From JBKQVT01 sp963727245 (GTDB lineage: Bacteria > Planctomycetota > Planctomycetia > Pirellulales > Thermoguttaceae): a stretch of DNA of 64,000 nucleotides. Below, piece by piece: positions 46,093 through 55,379 of the stretch (its first letter is position 1; the number at the start of each line of letters is the position of its first letter). The stretch covers positions 62,001 to 126,000 of the forward strand of contig CAVSFO010000020.1 in the NCBI GenBank assembly GCA_963727245.1, given 5' to 3'. Position numbers and translations under genes: made by a program. The notes under the pieces were generated by a model. The model saw only the letters and a program-made list of their open reading frames with translations. It made no database searches and was not told the origin of the DNA.

Positions 46093-48614
46093 GGCTGCTT
46101 CTGGTAGATCACCAGTTCCGCCGCGGGAGTTTCCTTGAGGGTGAGCTTCACGCCGTTGGCCAGCTCGGCGCCGGTGTAGACCGCCTTTTCGCCGCTCGCC
46201 TGGCAGCTTATCGCGTAGCGTGCCGCGGGATCGAGGCCGCGAGGGGCGAAGGTGAAGGTGTGGCCGGCCTCTTCGGGGGCTGGCGCTCCCGGTTGGCCAA
46301 TGATGTTCCGCTTGAAGATCAAGGCGAAGCCGCCGTCGAGGTCGTTGCGATGGAACTGGTAGGCCAGCCAGGACCGCTCCAGGGTGCAGTCGGTCAGGGG
46401 ATAGAAATCGCCGGAAAGATATTGCCGCACCTGCTTGTAGAGTTTCACTTGCCGCTTGGCCAGTTCCATGGGGAAATCCTTGTCCAGCGGGTGCCAGGCG
46501 AGGCAGAGTTGCCCGCCAAAGCTGGACCAGACGCCGAAGTTGTCGGTGGCCTGGGTGGGCAGGTTCAGCACCCCGCCCGGCATATACAAATTGCCGCCGT
46601 ACATGCCGCATTGATCGGTGATGGTGTGGAACCAACTGTCGGATTTCTGGTGCCAGTGGAAACGCGAGAGCGATTCGAGATCGATCCGCCGGCCGCCCCC
46701 GCAACAGCCTTCCATGAGCATGTGCGGGTGGCGCTTCAGGATCTGGTCCTGCATTTCATACAGGCCGGCGATGTACTTCATTTCGGGAATGCCAAAACGG
46801 TCGGGGGCATCCCCGCCGGGCGTGCCGCCCTGATCCTGGCGGTAGAAGGTTATGCCCTGGTTGTCGGCATAGTCGTCGACGACCTTCAGGAACGTTTCCC
46901 TGACCTTGGGGTCGGCCATCGAGCCCCAAAACTCGGGCGGGAACCACAAGCCGAAGTAGATGCCCGCCGCGGCCAAGGGCTTGCGAATCGGGTCGAAGCC
47001 GTGGGGGAACCGCTCCTTGTTCGGCGAGCAGTCGTGGATGCCGTTGTGTGCGATGGCCAGGTCCGGCCAACCTTTGCAGTTGTAGTATCCGGCGTCGATC
47101 ACGTAGGCCTCGGCCCCCAGCTCGATGAACGGGCGGACCAGCGCCGAAAGAGTCTGCTCGGTCACTTTTTCCAGGTAGCCGCCGCCGCCGTGGTAGGTGA
47201 AGCAGGTGTTGACGGAGACCAGCGGCTGGTGCGGCTTGCCGTCGGGCATCCGCGGCAGATAATGCTCGTAGATCACGCGCCGCAGCATGTTGTGGCCGTG
47301 GAGACACTGGCCCTTCCAGAAGACCAGCAGCACGCGCGGCCCGCGCACCTGCTCGCCGGGGTGCAAGCGGAAGTTGGTGGTGGGCATGCCGGCCTTGGAC
47401 TCCAGTTGCGTGCCGGAGGCGGTAAATTCGGCCTGCCAGTTGCCGGTCCAGCCGAGGCCGACCAGCACGCCGCGGTTTTCCGGCGTCTCGATATTGAAGA
47501 ACGGCAATTCCTGGTTGCTGGAGGAGCCTGCCGAGCCGAACTGCACCACGTCGCACGTGGCCGAGGCCAGCTCGTCCAGGCGAGCGGTCTGGCCGCCTTG
47601 GAACGTGACAACGCCGTCGGCCCAATCGGCGTGATCGCAGGAGGGGCCGTCGCCGGCATCGCCCACCTCCAGGTAAAGGGTATCGGCGCTTGGAACGGCC
47701 AGATCGATCTTCACCGGGGCCTGGCCGCCGCGCAGCACGCCGGATTTGAAGAGCTGGCCCTGCTTGCTCGATACGGAGAACACGACCGAGCCGGCCCCGC
47801 CGCGCGTCTGCTCGTTGCAATCGACGCCCACCCAGGCCGAAAAGTGCTCGATCGGCTTGGGCGAGCGGATGCAGAGCCGGCTGATGGAGTGCGTCCCCAG
47901 GCCGTGCGCGAATTTCCGCTGGCCGATCCTGAGCGGCGTCTTGATGACCGAGCGGTTGATCTCCAGCTTCTCGAAGTCCTGGCGCAGCAGCGAGAGCGAA
48001 GGCCCGCGGGCGACGGCGACCATCCGCGTGAAGGGCATCAGGTCATCGACGCCGCAACGGCCGCCGTGGGCGCCGTGGATCGTATACGTCTTTCCCGGCT
48101 GCGATTGATTCATCTTCACGTCGAGGTTTTGCACGCCCTCGACCGCGGCCGTATCCGTGCTGCCGGTGTTCTCAAACGTCAGCAGGGTATCAACCGCCGG
48201 ATAGTCGAGGAATCGCTTGATGTGCCAGGTCGCTTTCAGTCCGGTTTTGGCGTGCAGCCAGGTCCACTCCTGGGTCTCGACATTCGCTTGGCGGCGGACA
48301 TCGCTGCCGTGGAACTGCCAGGCGTCGGAAGTGCCGGCAAAATCCTTGCCGTCGTAGCGGAATGTGAAGGGCAGTCCTGCGCCGATCCAGTTGTCGAACC
48401 AGGCCTGCGCGGCCGGGCCGCCCTGCTGGCCTGCCGCCATGCCCTTGAGCCAGCCGTCGACCAGGGCGATTTCGCCCTCGCTGGGAATCCCGCTCTCGGC
48501 CAGATGCGCCGGCAGCGACTTGACCGGCCCATCGGCGGCCCGCAGCGCGGCCAAGGGCAAGGAAAGGAACAACGACACTGCCAGCAGCAATCGCGCGATC
48601 GTTCTTGGGTGCAT
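46089..48614 (-). CDS. GH36-like (alpha-galactosidase-type) secreted protein, copy B
   Basis: An 841-residue intact protein with a signal peptide (MHPRTIARLLLAVSLFLSLPLAALRA). Same domain order as copy A: beta domain (FTFRYDGKDFAGTSDAW), NPCBM-like module (KFAHGLGTHSISRLCIRSP), and barrel with YVIDAGYYNCKGW, GIYFGLWFPPEFWG and LMEGCCGGGRRIDLESLSR. The Asp in YVIDAGYY is a candidate nucleophile, as in GH36. Copy A has TIDFGYF there. The start overlaps the kinase stop (TAATG) and the stop overlaps the start of copy A (ATGA). The likely substrate is an alpha-galactoside, but this is inferred from the fold only. Confidence 0.78.
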   Translation of the reverse strand: MHPRTIARLLLAVSLFLSLPLAALRAADGPVKSLPAHLAESGIPSEGEIALVDGWLKGMAAGQQGGPAAQAWFDNWIGAGLPFTFRYDGKDFAGTSDAWQFHGSDVRRQANVETQEWTWLHAKTGLKATWHIKRFLDYPAVDTLLTFENTGSTDTAAVEGVQNLDVKMNQSQPGKTYTIHGAHGGRCGVDDLMPFTRMVAVARGPSLSLLRQDFEKLEINRSVIKTPLRIGQRKFAHGLGTHSISRLCIRSPKPIEHFSAWVGVDCNEQTRGGAGSVVFSVSSKQGQLFKSGVLRGGQAPVKIDLAVPSADTLYLEVGDAGDGPSCDHADWADGVVTFQGGQTARLDELASATCDVVQFGSAGSSSNQELPFFNIETPENRGVLVGLGWTGNWQAEFTASGTQLESKAGMPTTNFRLHPGEQVRGPRVLLVFWKGQCLHGHNMLRRVIYEHYLPRMPDGKPHQPLVSVNTCFTYHGGGGYLEKVTEQTLSALVRPFIELGAEAYVIDAGYYNCKGWPDLAIAHNGIHDCSPNKERFPHGFDPIRKPLAAAGIYFGLWFPPEFWGSMADPKVRETFLKVVDDYADNQGITFYRQDQGGTPGGDAPDRFGIPEMKYIAGLYEMQDQILKRHPHMLMEGCCGGGRRIDLESLSRFHWHQKSDSWFHTITDQCGMYGGNLYMPGGVLNLPTQATDNFGVWSSFGGQLCLAWHPLDKDFPMELAKRQVKLYKQVRQYLSGDFYPLTDCTLERSWLAYQFHRNDLDGGFALIFKRNIIGQPGAPAPEEAGHTFTFAPRGLDPAARYAISCQASGEKAVYTGAELANGVKLTLKETPAAELVIYQKQP

Positions 48615-49597
48615 TAGCGTTTCTCCCGAAAGTCCTTGGTGTTCATCAGCGTTTCGACTTCCTTGGGCGATACCTGGACCACGTCGCCCGGAATCGTATG
48701 GTGCAATGCGCACACGGCATTGCCGAAGTTCATTGCATATTCTACATCACGGCTCGTCAGGTAAGCAAAGAGGAACCCCGAGCCCCACGAATCGCCGGCG
48801 CCGAAGCGGTCGATCACGTCGATGTCATACTTCTGGCCGTGCAGGACGTTTCCCTCGTAATAGACCATCGTGTTCCACGCCCCCCGCAGCACGTCGTACA
48901 CCTCGCGCAGCGTGATGGCCACGATCGGGCAGCCGAAATCGTCGTGGAAGCGGCGGAGGATGTCCTCGTACGAGCCCCGATAGCCGAAGACGGTCTCGGA
49001 ATCCCATTGGGTGGTAATCAGGACGTCGACGCTGGGGATGATTTCCGACATCACCGCCTTGGCCTCTTCCGGCGACCAGAGGTGCTCGCGGTAATTGACG
49101 TCGAAGCCCACCAGGCAGCCGTTCCGCTTGGCCGCGGCGACGAACTCCACGGCCGCCCCGCGGCAGCTTGTGGAGAGCCCCGGGAAGATGCCGTCCGTAT
49201 AGGCCAGCCGCGTCCCCTTGAGGATCTCGTCCCAGGCGAAATCTCCCGGCGTAATCGTGCTGGCCGCGCTCCCCTTGCGGTCGTAGACCACGGCGCTGGC
49301 CCGGGGCGTAGCGCCGAATTCGATGAAGTTGACGCCCAGCCGCGCGCCGGGGACCAGCTTGATGTGCGAGGCATCGACTCCGCAACTCAGATAGTGGTCC
49401 TTCGCCAGCAGTCCCAAGGCGTTGTCGGGAAGCTTGGTGACGAAGGCCGTTTTCAGTCCCAGCCGGGCGATGTTGCAGGCCACGTTGCCTTGCGATCCGC
49501 ACATGTGTACGTCCAGCGTTCGCGCGCGGCGGATGCGTTCATAGCGCGGCGGCGACAGCCGCAACATGCCTTCTCCCACGGTAACCACGTCGTACAT
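48614..49597 (-). CDS. PfkB-family kinase, 2-keto-3-deoxy sugar-acid kinase-like
   Basis: A 327-residue ribokinase-fold enzyme. VGEGMLRLSP and CGSQGNVACNIARLG form the substrate lid and binding region. The catalytic anion hole is VIDRFGAGDSWGSGF. It resembles KdgK, which phosphorylates 2-keto-3-deoxygluconate or -galactonate. The adjacent KDPG-type aldolase gene supports that reaction. Other PfkB substrates such as fructose cannot be excluded. First gene of a five-gene coupled run (kinase, GH-B, GH-A, aldolase, cyclase). Confidence 0.82.
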   Translation of the reverse strand: MYDVVTVGEGMLRLSPPRYERIRRARTLDVHMCGSQGNVACNIARLGLKTAFVTKLPDNALGLLAKDHYLSCGVDASHIKLVPGARLGVNFIEFGATPRASAVVYDRKGSAASTITPGDFAWDEILKGTRLAYTDGIFPGLSTSCRGAAVEFVAAAKRNGCLVGFDVNYREHLWSPEEAKAVMSEIIPSVDVLITTQWDSETVFGYRGSYEDILRRFHDDFGCPIVAITLREVYDVLRGAWNTMVYYEGNVLHGQKYDIDVIDRFGAGDSWGSGFLFAYLTSRDVEYAMNFGNAVCALHHTIPGDVVQVSPKEVETLMNTKDFREKR

Positions 49598-49650
49598 CGA
49601 TGTTGCCTCACGGGGGTTGAATCTTCAAAGTTGCGGTAGGCCGTAAATTT

Positions 49651-49725
49651 GTAGGGTGGGTCGAGCGCAGCGAGCCCCACCATCAGCGGATCTTGGTGGG
49701 GCTCGCTGCGCTCGACCCACCCTAC
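49651..49725. repeat. GTAGGGTGGGTCGA inverted repeat element, short form
   Basis: A 75-base copy: GTAGGGTGGGTCGAGCGCAG with the CGAGCCCCACC inner arm faces its reverse complement across about 15 bases. It separates the two operons of the sugar locus and may end transcription of the upstream one. Confidence 0.88.
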
Positions 49726-49747
49726 AGGTGTTTTCGCAACACATATT

Positions 49748-50446
49748 CTATAATAATCCCGCCATGTCCTCCGGCTTGCCGTACTTGTGCAAATAGCGGT
49801 CGCGCTCTTCGCGCCACAGCGCCTCGGGGATCGGTCGTATGCCGCCCAGGGCCTGGGCGTGAATGAGGATCATGGCGGCCTTTTCCACAAACTGGGAGGC
49901 GATCACGGCCTCGGCCAGGTCGCGGCCGCCTGCCACCACGCCATGATTGCCCAAGAGCACGGCGCAGGCGTCCGGGCCGATGGCCTCCGCCGCCGCCGCG
50001 GCCAGCTCGCGGTGACGCCCGGCCACGACGTGCGGAGCGCAGCGGACCTCGCCGCCGATCACCTCGGCCATGTCGTCGGCCAGTACCGGGATGGCGCAGC
50101 CCGCACAGGCGCAGACCGACGCCCACGGCGAATGGCTATGAATCAAGGCGCCCAGGTCGGGCCGTTTCCGCAGGATCTGCCGGTGCAACTCGAATTCCGA
50201 GGTGGGCAGGCGATTTCCCCGCAGCACGCCCCCCTCCCAGCCCACGACCACCAGATCGTCCGGCGTCACGTCTTCGTAGATCATCCGCGACGGGGTCACC
50301 AGCGCTCCCTCCTCCAGGTGTACGGAGATGTTTCCCCAGGTGCCGATGAAGTAGCCCAGGCGGTCCCGCATCAGCAGGCACGTCTCGATGACCGCCTGCC
50401 GCAAGGGGACGCTGTCCTGGTGAATGGTGGCGGGTTGCCGGCTCAT
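49748..50446 (-). CDS. Class II aldolase/adducin-family protein
   Basis: A 232-residue zinc aldolase of the FucA/RhaD/AraD family. YFIGTWGNISVHLEEGALVT is the phosphate-binding start. SEFELHRQILRKRPDLGALIHSHSPWA supplies the catalytic Glu and zinc histidines, and CAVLLGNHGVVAGGRDL the third. It cleaves phospho-ketoses to DHAP and an aldehyde, or epimerises pentulose phosphates. Its ATG overlaps the dehydratase stop. It is the last gene of the coupled run from 53749. Confidence 0.85.
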   Translation of the reverse strand: MSRQPATIHQDSVPLRQAVIETCLLMRDRLGYFIGTWGNISVHLEEGALVTPSRMIYEDVTPDDLVVVGWEGGVLRGNRLPTSEFELHRQILRKRPDLGALIHSHSPWASVCACAGCAIPVLADDMAEVIGGEVRCAPHVVAGRHRELAAAAAEAIGPDACAVLLGNHGVVAGGRDLAEAVIASQFVEKAAMILIHAQALGGIRPIPEALWREERDRYLHKYGKPEDMAGLL

Positions 50447-51607
50447 AGTTGTTTCTTGTTCTGGGTGAACTGCTGCAGCCACTTCGTGTCCCACAGCGAG
50501 GGGAAACTGTTCTTGCGGTACGGATGGGCGGCACAGGCGGCCGGGTTCAATTCGATCCCCAACCCCGGGCCGGTGGGCAAGCGAAACTCGCCGCCGGCGA
50601 TCAGGTCCCAGCCGCACACCAACTCGCTCCGCCAGGGGACGTCGTACTCGGAGAAGTTCTCCTGCATAAAGACGTTGGGCGTCGACCAGCCGAAATGCAG
50701 CGCGGCGCAGAGCGCCACCGGTCCCACGGAGACGTGCGGGGCCAGGCGGATGCCTTGGGCCTGGGCCAGGGCGGCGATCCGCTTGCCCACGGAAAGCCCG
50801 CCGCAGTGGCAAAGATCGGGCTGGGCGATATCGACGGCCCGCAGCGACATCAAGCGGGCGAACTCCTCCAGCATGTACAAGCGCTCGCCGGCGGCGATCG
50901 GCATGGGCAGCGCGGCCTTGACCTCCTTAAGCAGGTCCAGGTCGTAGGGCGAGACGGGTTCCTCATAGAAGCCGGGCCGATATCGCTCCAACCGCCGGCC
51001 CATGGCAATGGCCGCCTCGCCCGAAAGCCGCCCGTGGACTTCGACGAAGATCTCCACTTCCGGGCCGACGGCCTGGCGCACGGCCGCCACCCGCGCTTCG
51101 GCCGCCGCCGCTTCCTCGGCCGAGAGTTGTTGCCAGGCGGTGCCGAACGGATCGAACTTCAGCGCGCGATAACCGCGGCCGGCCACCTCGCGGGCCCGCT
51201 CGGCGTACTGGGCGGGTGTCTGGGAGTTGCCGTACCAGCCGTTGGCGTAGGCCGGCAGCCGCTCGCGCGCCCGGCCGCCGAGCAACTGGTAGACCGGCTG
51301 CCCGCACGCCTTGCCCAGCAGGTCCCAGAGGGCCACTTCCACGCCGCTGATGGCCGTCAGCACGGTGGACCCGCCCTGGTATTGATCGCGGATCATCGCG
51401 CCCACGATCTTGTCCAGGTCGCGGGGATCGACGCCCAGGACGCGGTCCTCGACCCATTCGTGGATCAAGGTTTCGACGGTCTTCTCCTGCCACTCCAACG
51501 AGGCCTCGCCCAGGCCGGTCAAGCCGTCGTCGGTCGTGAGCCGGATGAAGAGGTAGTTGCGCAGCCCTTGCGCTGGTGAGGAATGTTTCCAGCTTTACAA
51601 TCCTCAT
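50443..51607 (-). CDS. Mandelate-racemase/enolase-superfamily dehydratase, galactonate-dehydratase-like (frameshift near 51567)
   Basis: About 388 residues. MRIVKLETFLT at 51607 begins the capping domain. RNYLFIRLTTDDGLTGLGE continues in another frame after one extra base near 51567. The barrel has ALKFDPFG, EIFVEVHGRLS, YEEPVSPYD, MPIAAGERLY and DIAQPDLCHCGG. The metal ligands (Asp/Glu, Glu, Glu) and catalytic histidines are consistent with the D-galactonate/gluconate dehydratase group. The kinase and KDPG-type aldolase downstream support a sugar-acid dehydratase producing 2-keto-3-deoxy acids. The exact aldonate is not determined. Confidence 0.83.
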
Positions 51608-51608
51608 G

Positions 51609-52715
51609 TTACGTTCCTTCGGTCCGCGAGGGTCCGACGCCCAGCAGCAACTCGCCGAGGCGGCGGATGGCGGTCCGGGGGCCGCGAAATGCCCAGACCT
51701 GCGAGACATCGACGCTTTCGACGCACTGCGGGTCTTGCCCGAAGGCCGGGGCGTGGTATTCCAACTCGCAGAAGTCGCCCAGGCCGCTGAGCACGTTGAC
51801 CGCGTTGACGGAGTAGCCGAAATCGGTGGGTTCGTCCTTGGGCACGTCGACATATTCGCCGGAGGGATTGACGAAGAAGTTCCGCACCACCAGCGACCAG
51901 GCCGGCCCCGAGCGGCAGCAGTAGCCGATCCGTCCCGTCGTGGCCGCCGCGCGCACGGCCAGCTTGTGTTCGCCGGGGCGGTTCATGCCGATGCGAAGGC
52001 AATGGTCCTCGACCGCCAGGGCGCTGGGGGGAAAGTCGCCGAAGAGCACCCGCGGCTGCGTCCGCCAATACGTGGGAACGATCAGCTCCCCGCCGTGCGG
52101 AAGCTGGATCAGGTTCCAGATTCCCGTGGGCAGGGGCTGGCGGGCGCTTTCGCCCAACAGCTTCACCGCCGTCCGCTGGGTGTAGGCGGCGTACTGGACG
52201 CCATCGAGGAGCTTCGCCGCGGACGGCTCATGGCGCAACGGATTGGCCGCCGGGCCCACCCACTTGGTCAGGCGCAGTTTCATGGGCCGCCGGGCACGGG
52301 CAAAATGCAACGTCATGGCCCGCGTCATCGCCACGCCGCCGGCCCGCGCCTCCACGGTGTAGGGCGCCGCGTCCAGGGTCGCCGGCTCGGCGTGCTGCTG
52401 GCAACGGGGATAGTCGGGAAAGAAAATGTCGATCTCCGGACTGAGCCAGGTGCGGTCGCCGCCGGTGTTCTGCCAGCCCGTGGAGGCGAACACCCCGCGG
52501 GCCGACTCCGCGGCGCCCAGGGCCGGATGGACCCAGTAGAAGTTCTCGCCGCCGCCGGGCGCGAACAGGCCCAGCACCCGCGCCCCATAGGGCAGGAGCA
52601 GCAGTGCCGAGCCGTCGGGCGAGCGGTACCAGCAGGTTTTCTTGCCCACCGCGGCCAAGGCCGTTTCCAGGGCTTCGGGCGCGGGAGATCGTGTTCTGTT
52701 TGCTTGCTTGCTCAT
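51609..52715 (-). CDS. Unknown protein in the sugar-acid operon, possibly mutarotase-like
   Basis: A 368-residue protein (MSKQANRTRSPAPEALETAL) without a signal peptide. SALLLLPYGARVLGLFAPGG followed by FYWVHPALG, and a largely beta composition, recall aldose-1-epimerase-like folds. I cannot name the family. It is co-translated with the RhaT-like transporter (ATGA overlap) and ends one base before the dehydratase start, so it probably acts on the same sugar. Confidence 0.6.
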   Translation of the reverse strand: MSKQANRTRSPAPEALETALAAVGKKTCWYRSPDGSALLLLPYGARVLGLFAPGGGENFYWVHPALGAAESARGVFASTGWQNTGGDRTWLSPEIDIFFPDYPRCQQHAEPATLDAAPYTVEARAGGVAMTRAMTLHFARARRPMKLRLTKWVGPAANPLRHEPSAAKLLDGVQYAAYTQRTAVKLLGESARQPLPTGIWNLIQLPHGGELIVPTYWRTQPRVLFGDFPPSALAVEDHCLRIGMNRPGEHKLAVRAAATTGRIGYCCRSGPAWSLVVRNFFVNPSGEYVDVPKDEPTDFGYSVNAVNVLSGLGDFCELEYHAPAFGQDPQCVESVDVSQVWAFRGPRTAIRRLGELLLGVGPSRTEGT

Positions 52716-53749
52716 GGCGCCAATGCCTTCCCTAAAGCCAGGACGCACACCGCGGCAACGAGCACGGAGACCGCGGCGATCATCAATCGCAGCGGTCTGC
52801 CGCGGACGCCGCGCCACTCGCCGCTGAGGAAGCCCACGGCCTGATTGCCCAGCAGTTGCAGGGCTTGCTGGATGCCGAAGCCCACGCCCGCGATGCCCAG
52901 CAACAGCAGCCCTTTCCCCAGCAGCAGCGTCACGGCGATGATGAACTGGAGTCCGAGGACCACGGCCAGGGCGACGTCGCCGCCGGAGGCGAAGAGCCCC
53001 CCCCAGGACCGGTTCTTGGTCATTTGCCAGGCGGGGTAGCCGAGATTCACCGCGGCGCCGCCCAACAGCCCGACCGCCCAAGCGGCCATGATCGCCGCCA
53101 GTTCGCCGCCGCCGCGGGCGATGACGGCATTGAAGGTCGGTTTGTAGGTGTAGACGAAGCCCAGCATGAGGCCGGTGGAGAGAACGCCTGCCACGACCGC
53201 CATGATCAGGCCGATCGGAAAGCTCCCCGAGGTCCCCACGGCGGCCGTGCCCTTCTGCAAGGCGCGGTCGCGTCCGAAGCCGGCCAACGTTGAGAGGACG
53301 ACGCCGGCCACAATGACCGCCACGCCCAGCAGAATCACCAGGCCGGGTCGCGAGGTGAGCCCCGGGGCGTCCTCGAACACCCCCGAGCCCTTGATGATCA
53401 TGGGCAGCGTCACGCCCACGGCCGCCCCCACGCCGGAGAGGACCGCGCCGGTCAGGGCCGCGCCGATCCGCAACACGCAGATGCCGTAGAGCACGTTGGC
53501 GATTCCCCAAGCCATGGAGAACAGGTTGCACAACAGGATCGGCCGCCAACCGACTTCCGCATAGACTTCCCACGGCCGGGGCACGCAGCAGAGGACCACC
53601 GCCCAGGGGAAGATGACCAGCGAGACCAACATGCCGAGAAACCAGTATTGCTCGAAGCTCAAGCGGCGCATGAGCTTCATCGGCCAGGCGATGGTTCCGG
53701 TGCCCAGCCCGGCGAGCGTGACCAAGAGAATGCCGATCAACGTGTTCAT
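52712..53749 (-). CDS. RhaT-family sugar/proton symporter
   Basis: A 345-residue membrane protein with about ten hydrophobic helices, starting MNTLIGILLVTLAGLGTGTI. The early WPMKLMRRLSFEQYWFLGML and the internal VLYGICVLRIGAALTGAVLSG match the L-rhamnose-proton symporter RhaT family in the DMT superfamily. The imported substrate may be another deoxy-sugar or a sugar acid rather than rhamnose. It is the first gene of the 53749-49748 operon and lies next to the XylR-type regulator gene. Confidence 0.83.
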   Translation of the reverse strand: MNTLIGILLVTLAGLGTGTIAWPMKLMRRLSFEQYWFLGMLVSLVIFPWAVVLCCVPRPWEVYAEVGWRPILLCNLFSMAWGIANVLYGICVLRIGAALTGAVLSGVGAAVGVTLPMIIKGSGVFEDAPGLTSRPGLVILLGVAVIVAGVVLSTLAGFGRDRALQKGTAAVGTSGSFPIGLIMAVVAGVLSTGLMLGFVYTYKPTFNAVIARGGGELAAIMAAWAVGLLGGAAVNLGYPAWQMTKNRSWGGLFASGGDVALAVVLGLQFIIAVTLLLGKGLLLLGIAGVGFGIQQALQLLGNQAVGFLSGEWRGVRGRPLRLMIAAVSVLVAAVCVLALGKALAP

Positions 53750-53898
53750 GGCTTACCCGCGACCTCCTCTGTGCCGGCCAGAATCGTCATCGTTCAGGCG
53801 GACTATCCCCCTCAGTATGCCAGGAATCGGCCGGATAGCAATGGGCTTGTGGGTCACAGAAATTGACGTTTTGGCTCACCCGGAGCGACAAGGGATCT

Positions 53899-53942
53899 GG
53901 GGACTGTCCCAATTTTCGTCCGACGAAAATGGGACTGTCCCC
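53899..53942. repeat. GGGACTGTCCC double-palindrome repeat
   Basis: A 44-base hairpin with the inner TTTTCGTCCGACGAAAA palindrome, nearly identical to 27455 and 36513. It sits 30 bases past the stop of the regulator gene, in front of the transporter operon. Confidence 0.9.
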
Positions 53943-53972
53943 TTCTGCGTCACATCTGCGTGACTAACCACT

Positions 53973-55154
53973 TTATGCCCCCCGTTCGGACCACAGCCGA
54001 CGATATTGTCCCGGCGTCATGCCGGTCTTCCGCTTGAACAGCTTGCACATCGACTCGACGTGGAGGAAGCCGGTCAGGGCGGCAATCTTCGCCAGCGGCA
54101 GCTTGGTCGTGCTCAGCAGGCGCATCACGTGCTCGATCTGCACGCGGCGGATCTCGTCGTTGGGCGAGCGGCGCAGAAAGGCCGCGAACCGCCGCTTCAG
54201 GGTGCTCCGCGAGACGTGGACCTGGTTGACCACGTCCTCGATCGTCAGCCCGTCGCAAGCATGTTGGCGGATCAATCGCAACGCGGCGGCCAGGTCGGCA
54301 TCGGCGATGGTCAGCACGTCGGTCGATTTTCGCGTCACCACTCCCAGGGGCGGAATCAGGGTTTCTGCCCGCCGCGGCGCCTTGCCCTTCATCATGCGGT
54401 CCAGCAGCGCGGCGCCCTCGTAGCCTACGCGCCAGGGATTCAGGGCCACGCTCGACAGCGGCGGATCGCACAGGTCGCAAAGCATCTCGTCGTTGTCTAC
54501 GCCGATGACCGCCACTTCGTCGGGCACGGCCACCGCGTGTTGGCCGCAGACGTTCAACACCTGGTGGCCGCGATTATCGGTGACGGCCATCAGGCCGGCG
54601 GGCTTGGGCAGCGACTTCAGCCAGGCCGCCATCTCGCCGGCCCGCGGCAGACTCTCCGCCTCCAGGGCCGGGGCGTCGAGGCGGGCAGTTTTCGCGCCGG
54701 CGGTGTAGACGTGCACAGTAAATCCCCGCTCCGCCAGGTACTCGGCGAAGTATTGCGAGCGCTTCTCGCTGTAGTAGATGCCGGCAAACCCGCAGAAGGC
54801 GAAATGCCGCAGACCCAGCGAGAGCAGATGATCGGCGGCCAGCCGGGCCACCGCCCGATGGTCGGTGATGATGACCGGCACGCCCTTGATGGGGTGCAGC
54901 CCCACGAGGTCGACCGTGGGCAGCCGCAGGCGGCTGACCTGGCGGGCGAACTGGCGGCTGGCCAGCCGGGCGATGATGCCGTCGCCGTGCCAGTGCCGCA
55001 GCCACTCGGGGGCCGCGTCGTAGAGCCGCCGCTCGTGGATATCGACGGTCCACGGCCCGTGTTCCCGCACGTAGGCGGTGATCCCCTGCAACAGGCCCCG
55101 CCCGTAACCTCGGGAAGATTCGACCAGGACGGCGATTCGCGGGCGGGTAGGCAT
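53973..55154 (-). CDS. XylR-type AraC-family transcriptional regulator
   Basis: A 393-residue regulator. The first 280 residues are a periplasmic-binding-protein-like ligand domain (RIAVLVESSRGYGRGLLQGI, VPDEVAVIGVDNDEMLCDLC). The last 100 form the AraC DNA-binding domain with two helix-turn-helices (LTIEDVVNQVHVSRSTLKRRF and LPLAKIAALTGFLHVESMCKLF). This layout is XylR, which activates sugar genes when it binds its sugar. The transporter operon directly downstream on the same strand is the obvious target. Confidence 0.92.
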   Translation of the reverse strand: MPTRPRIAVLVESSRGYGRGLLQGITAYVREHGPWTVDIHERRLYDAAPEWLRHWHGDGIIARLASRQFARQVSRLRLPTVDLVGLHPIKGVPVIITDHRAVARLAADHLLSLGLRHFAFCGFAGIYYSEKRSQYFAEYLAERGFTVHVYTAGAKTARLDAPALEAESLPRAGEMAAWLKSLPKPAGLMAVTDNRGHQVLNVCGQHAVAVPDEVAVIGVDNDEMLCDLCDPPLSSVALNPWRVGYEGAALLDRMMKGKAPRRAETLIPPLGVVTRKSTDVLTIADADLAAALRLIRQHACDGLTIEDVVNQVHVSRSTLKRRFAAFLRRSPNDEIRRVQIEHVMRLLSTTKLPLAKIAALTGFLHVESMCKLFKRKTGMTPGQYRRLWSERGA

Positions 55155-55379
55155 GATGTGCGGCTGGCGGTTTGCGTGTTGTTGATTATACGGTGCCGGG
55201 CGGGGGGCAAAAGTGCCCGGCCGCGCTGCGAGCGGTTGTCCGGCGGTTCTTGGACTCCGCCGGTTACTACCTATATACTAGGGAGATTCTCTGCCACGAT
55301 CATTATGTGCCCCGACGGACAATCCCCATGGATTGACTTTTCCGTTACGAGCCCCCCCTCTAGGAAAGGAACAGCGGCC

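Noticed and set aside
46044..48617. Plus-strand 857-residue open frame
   Set aside because: Shadow of GH36-like copy B; composition rich in His, Val and Gly without domains.
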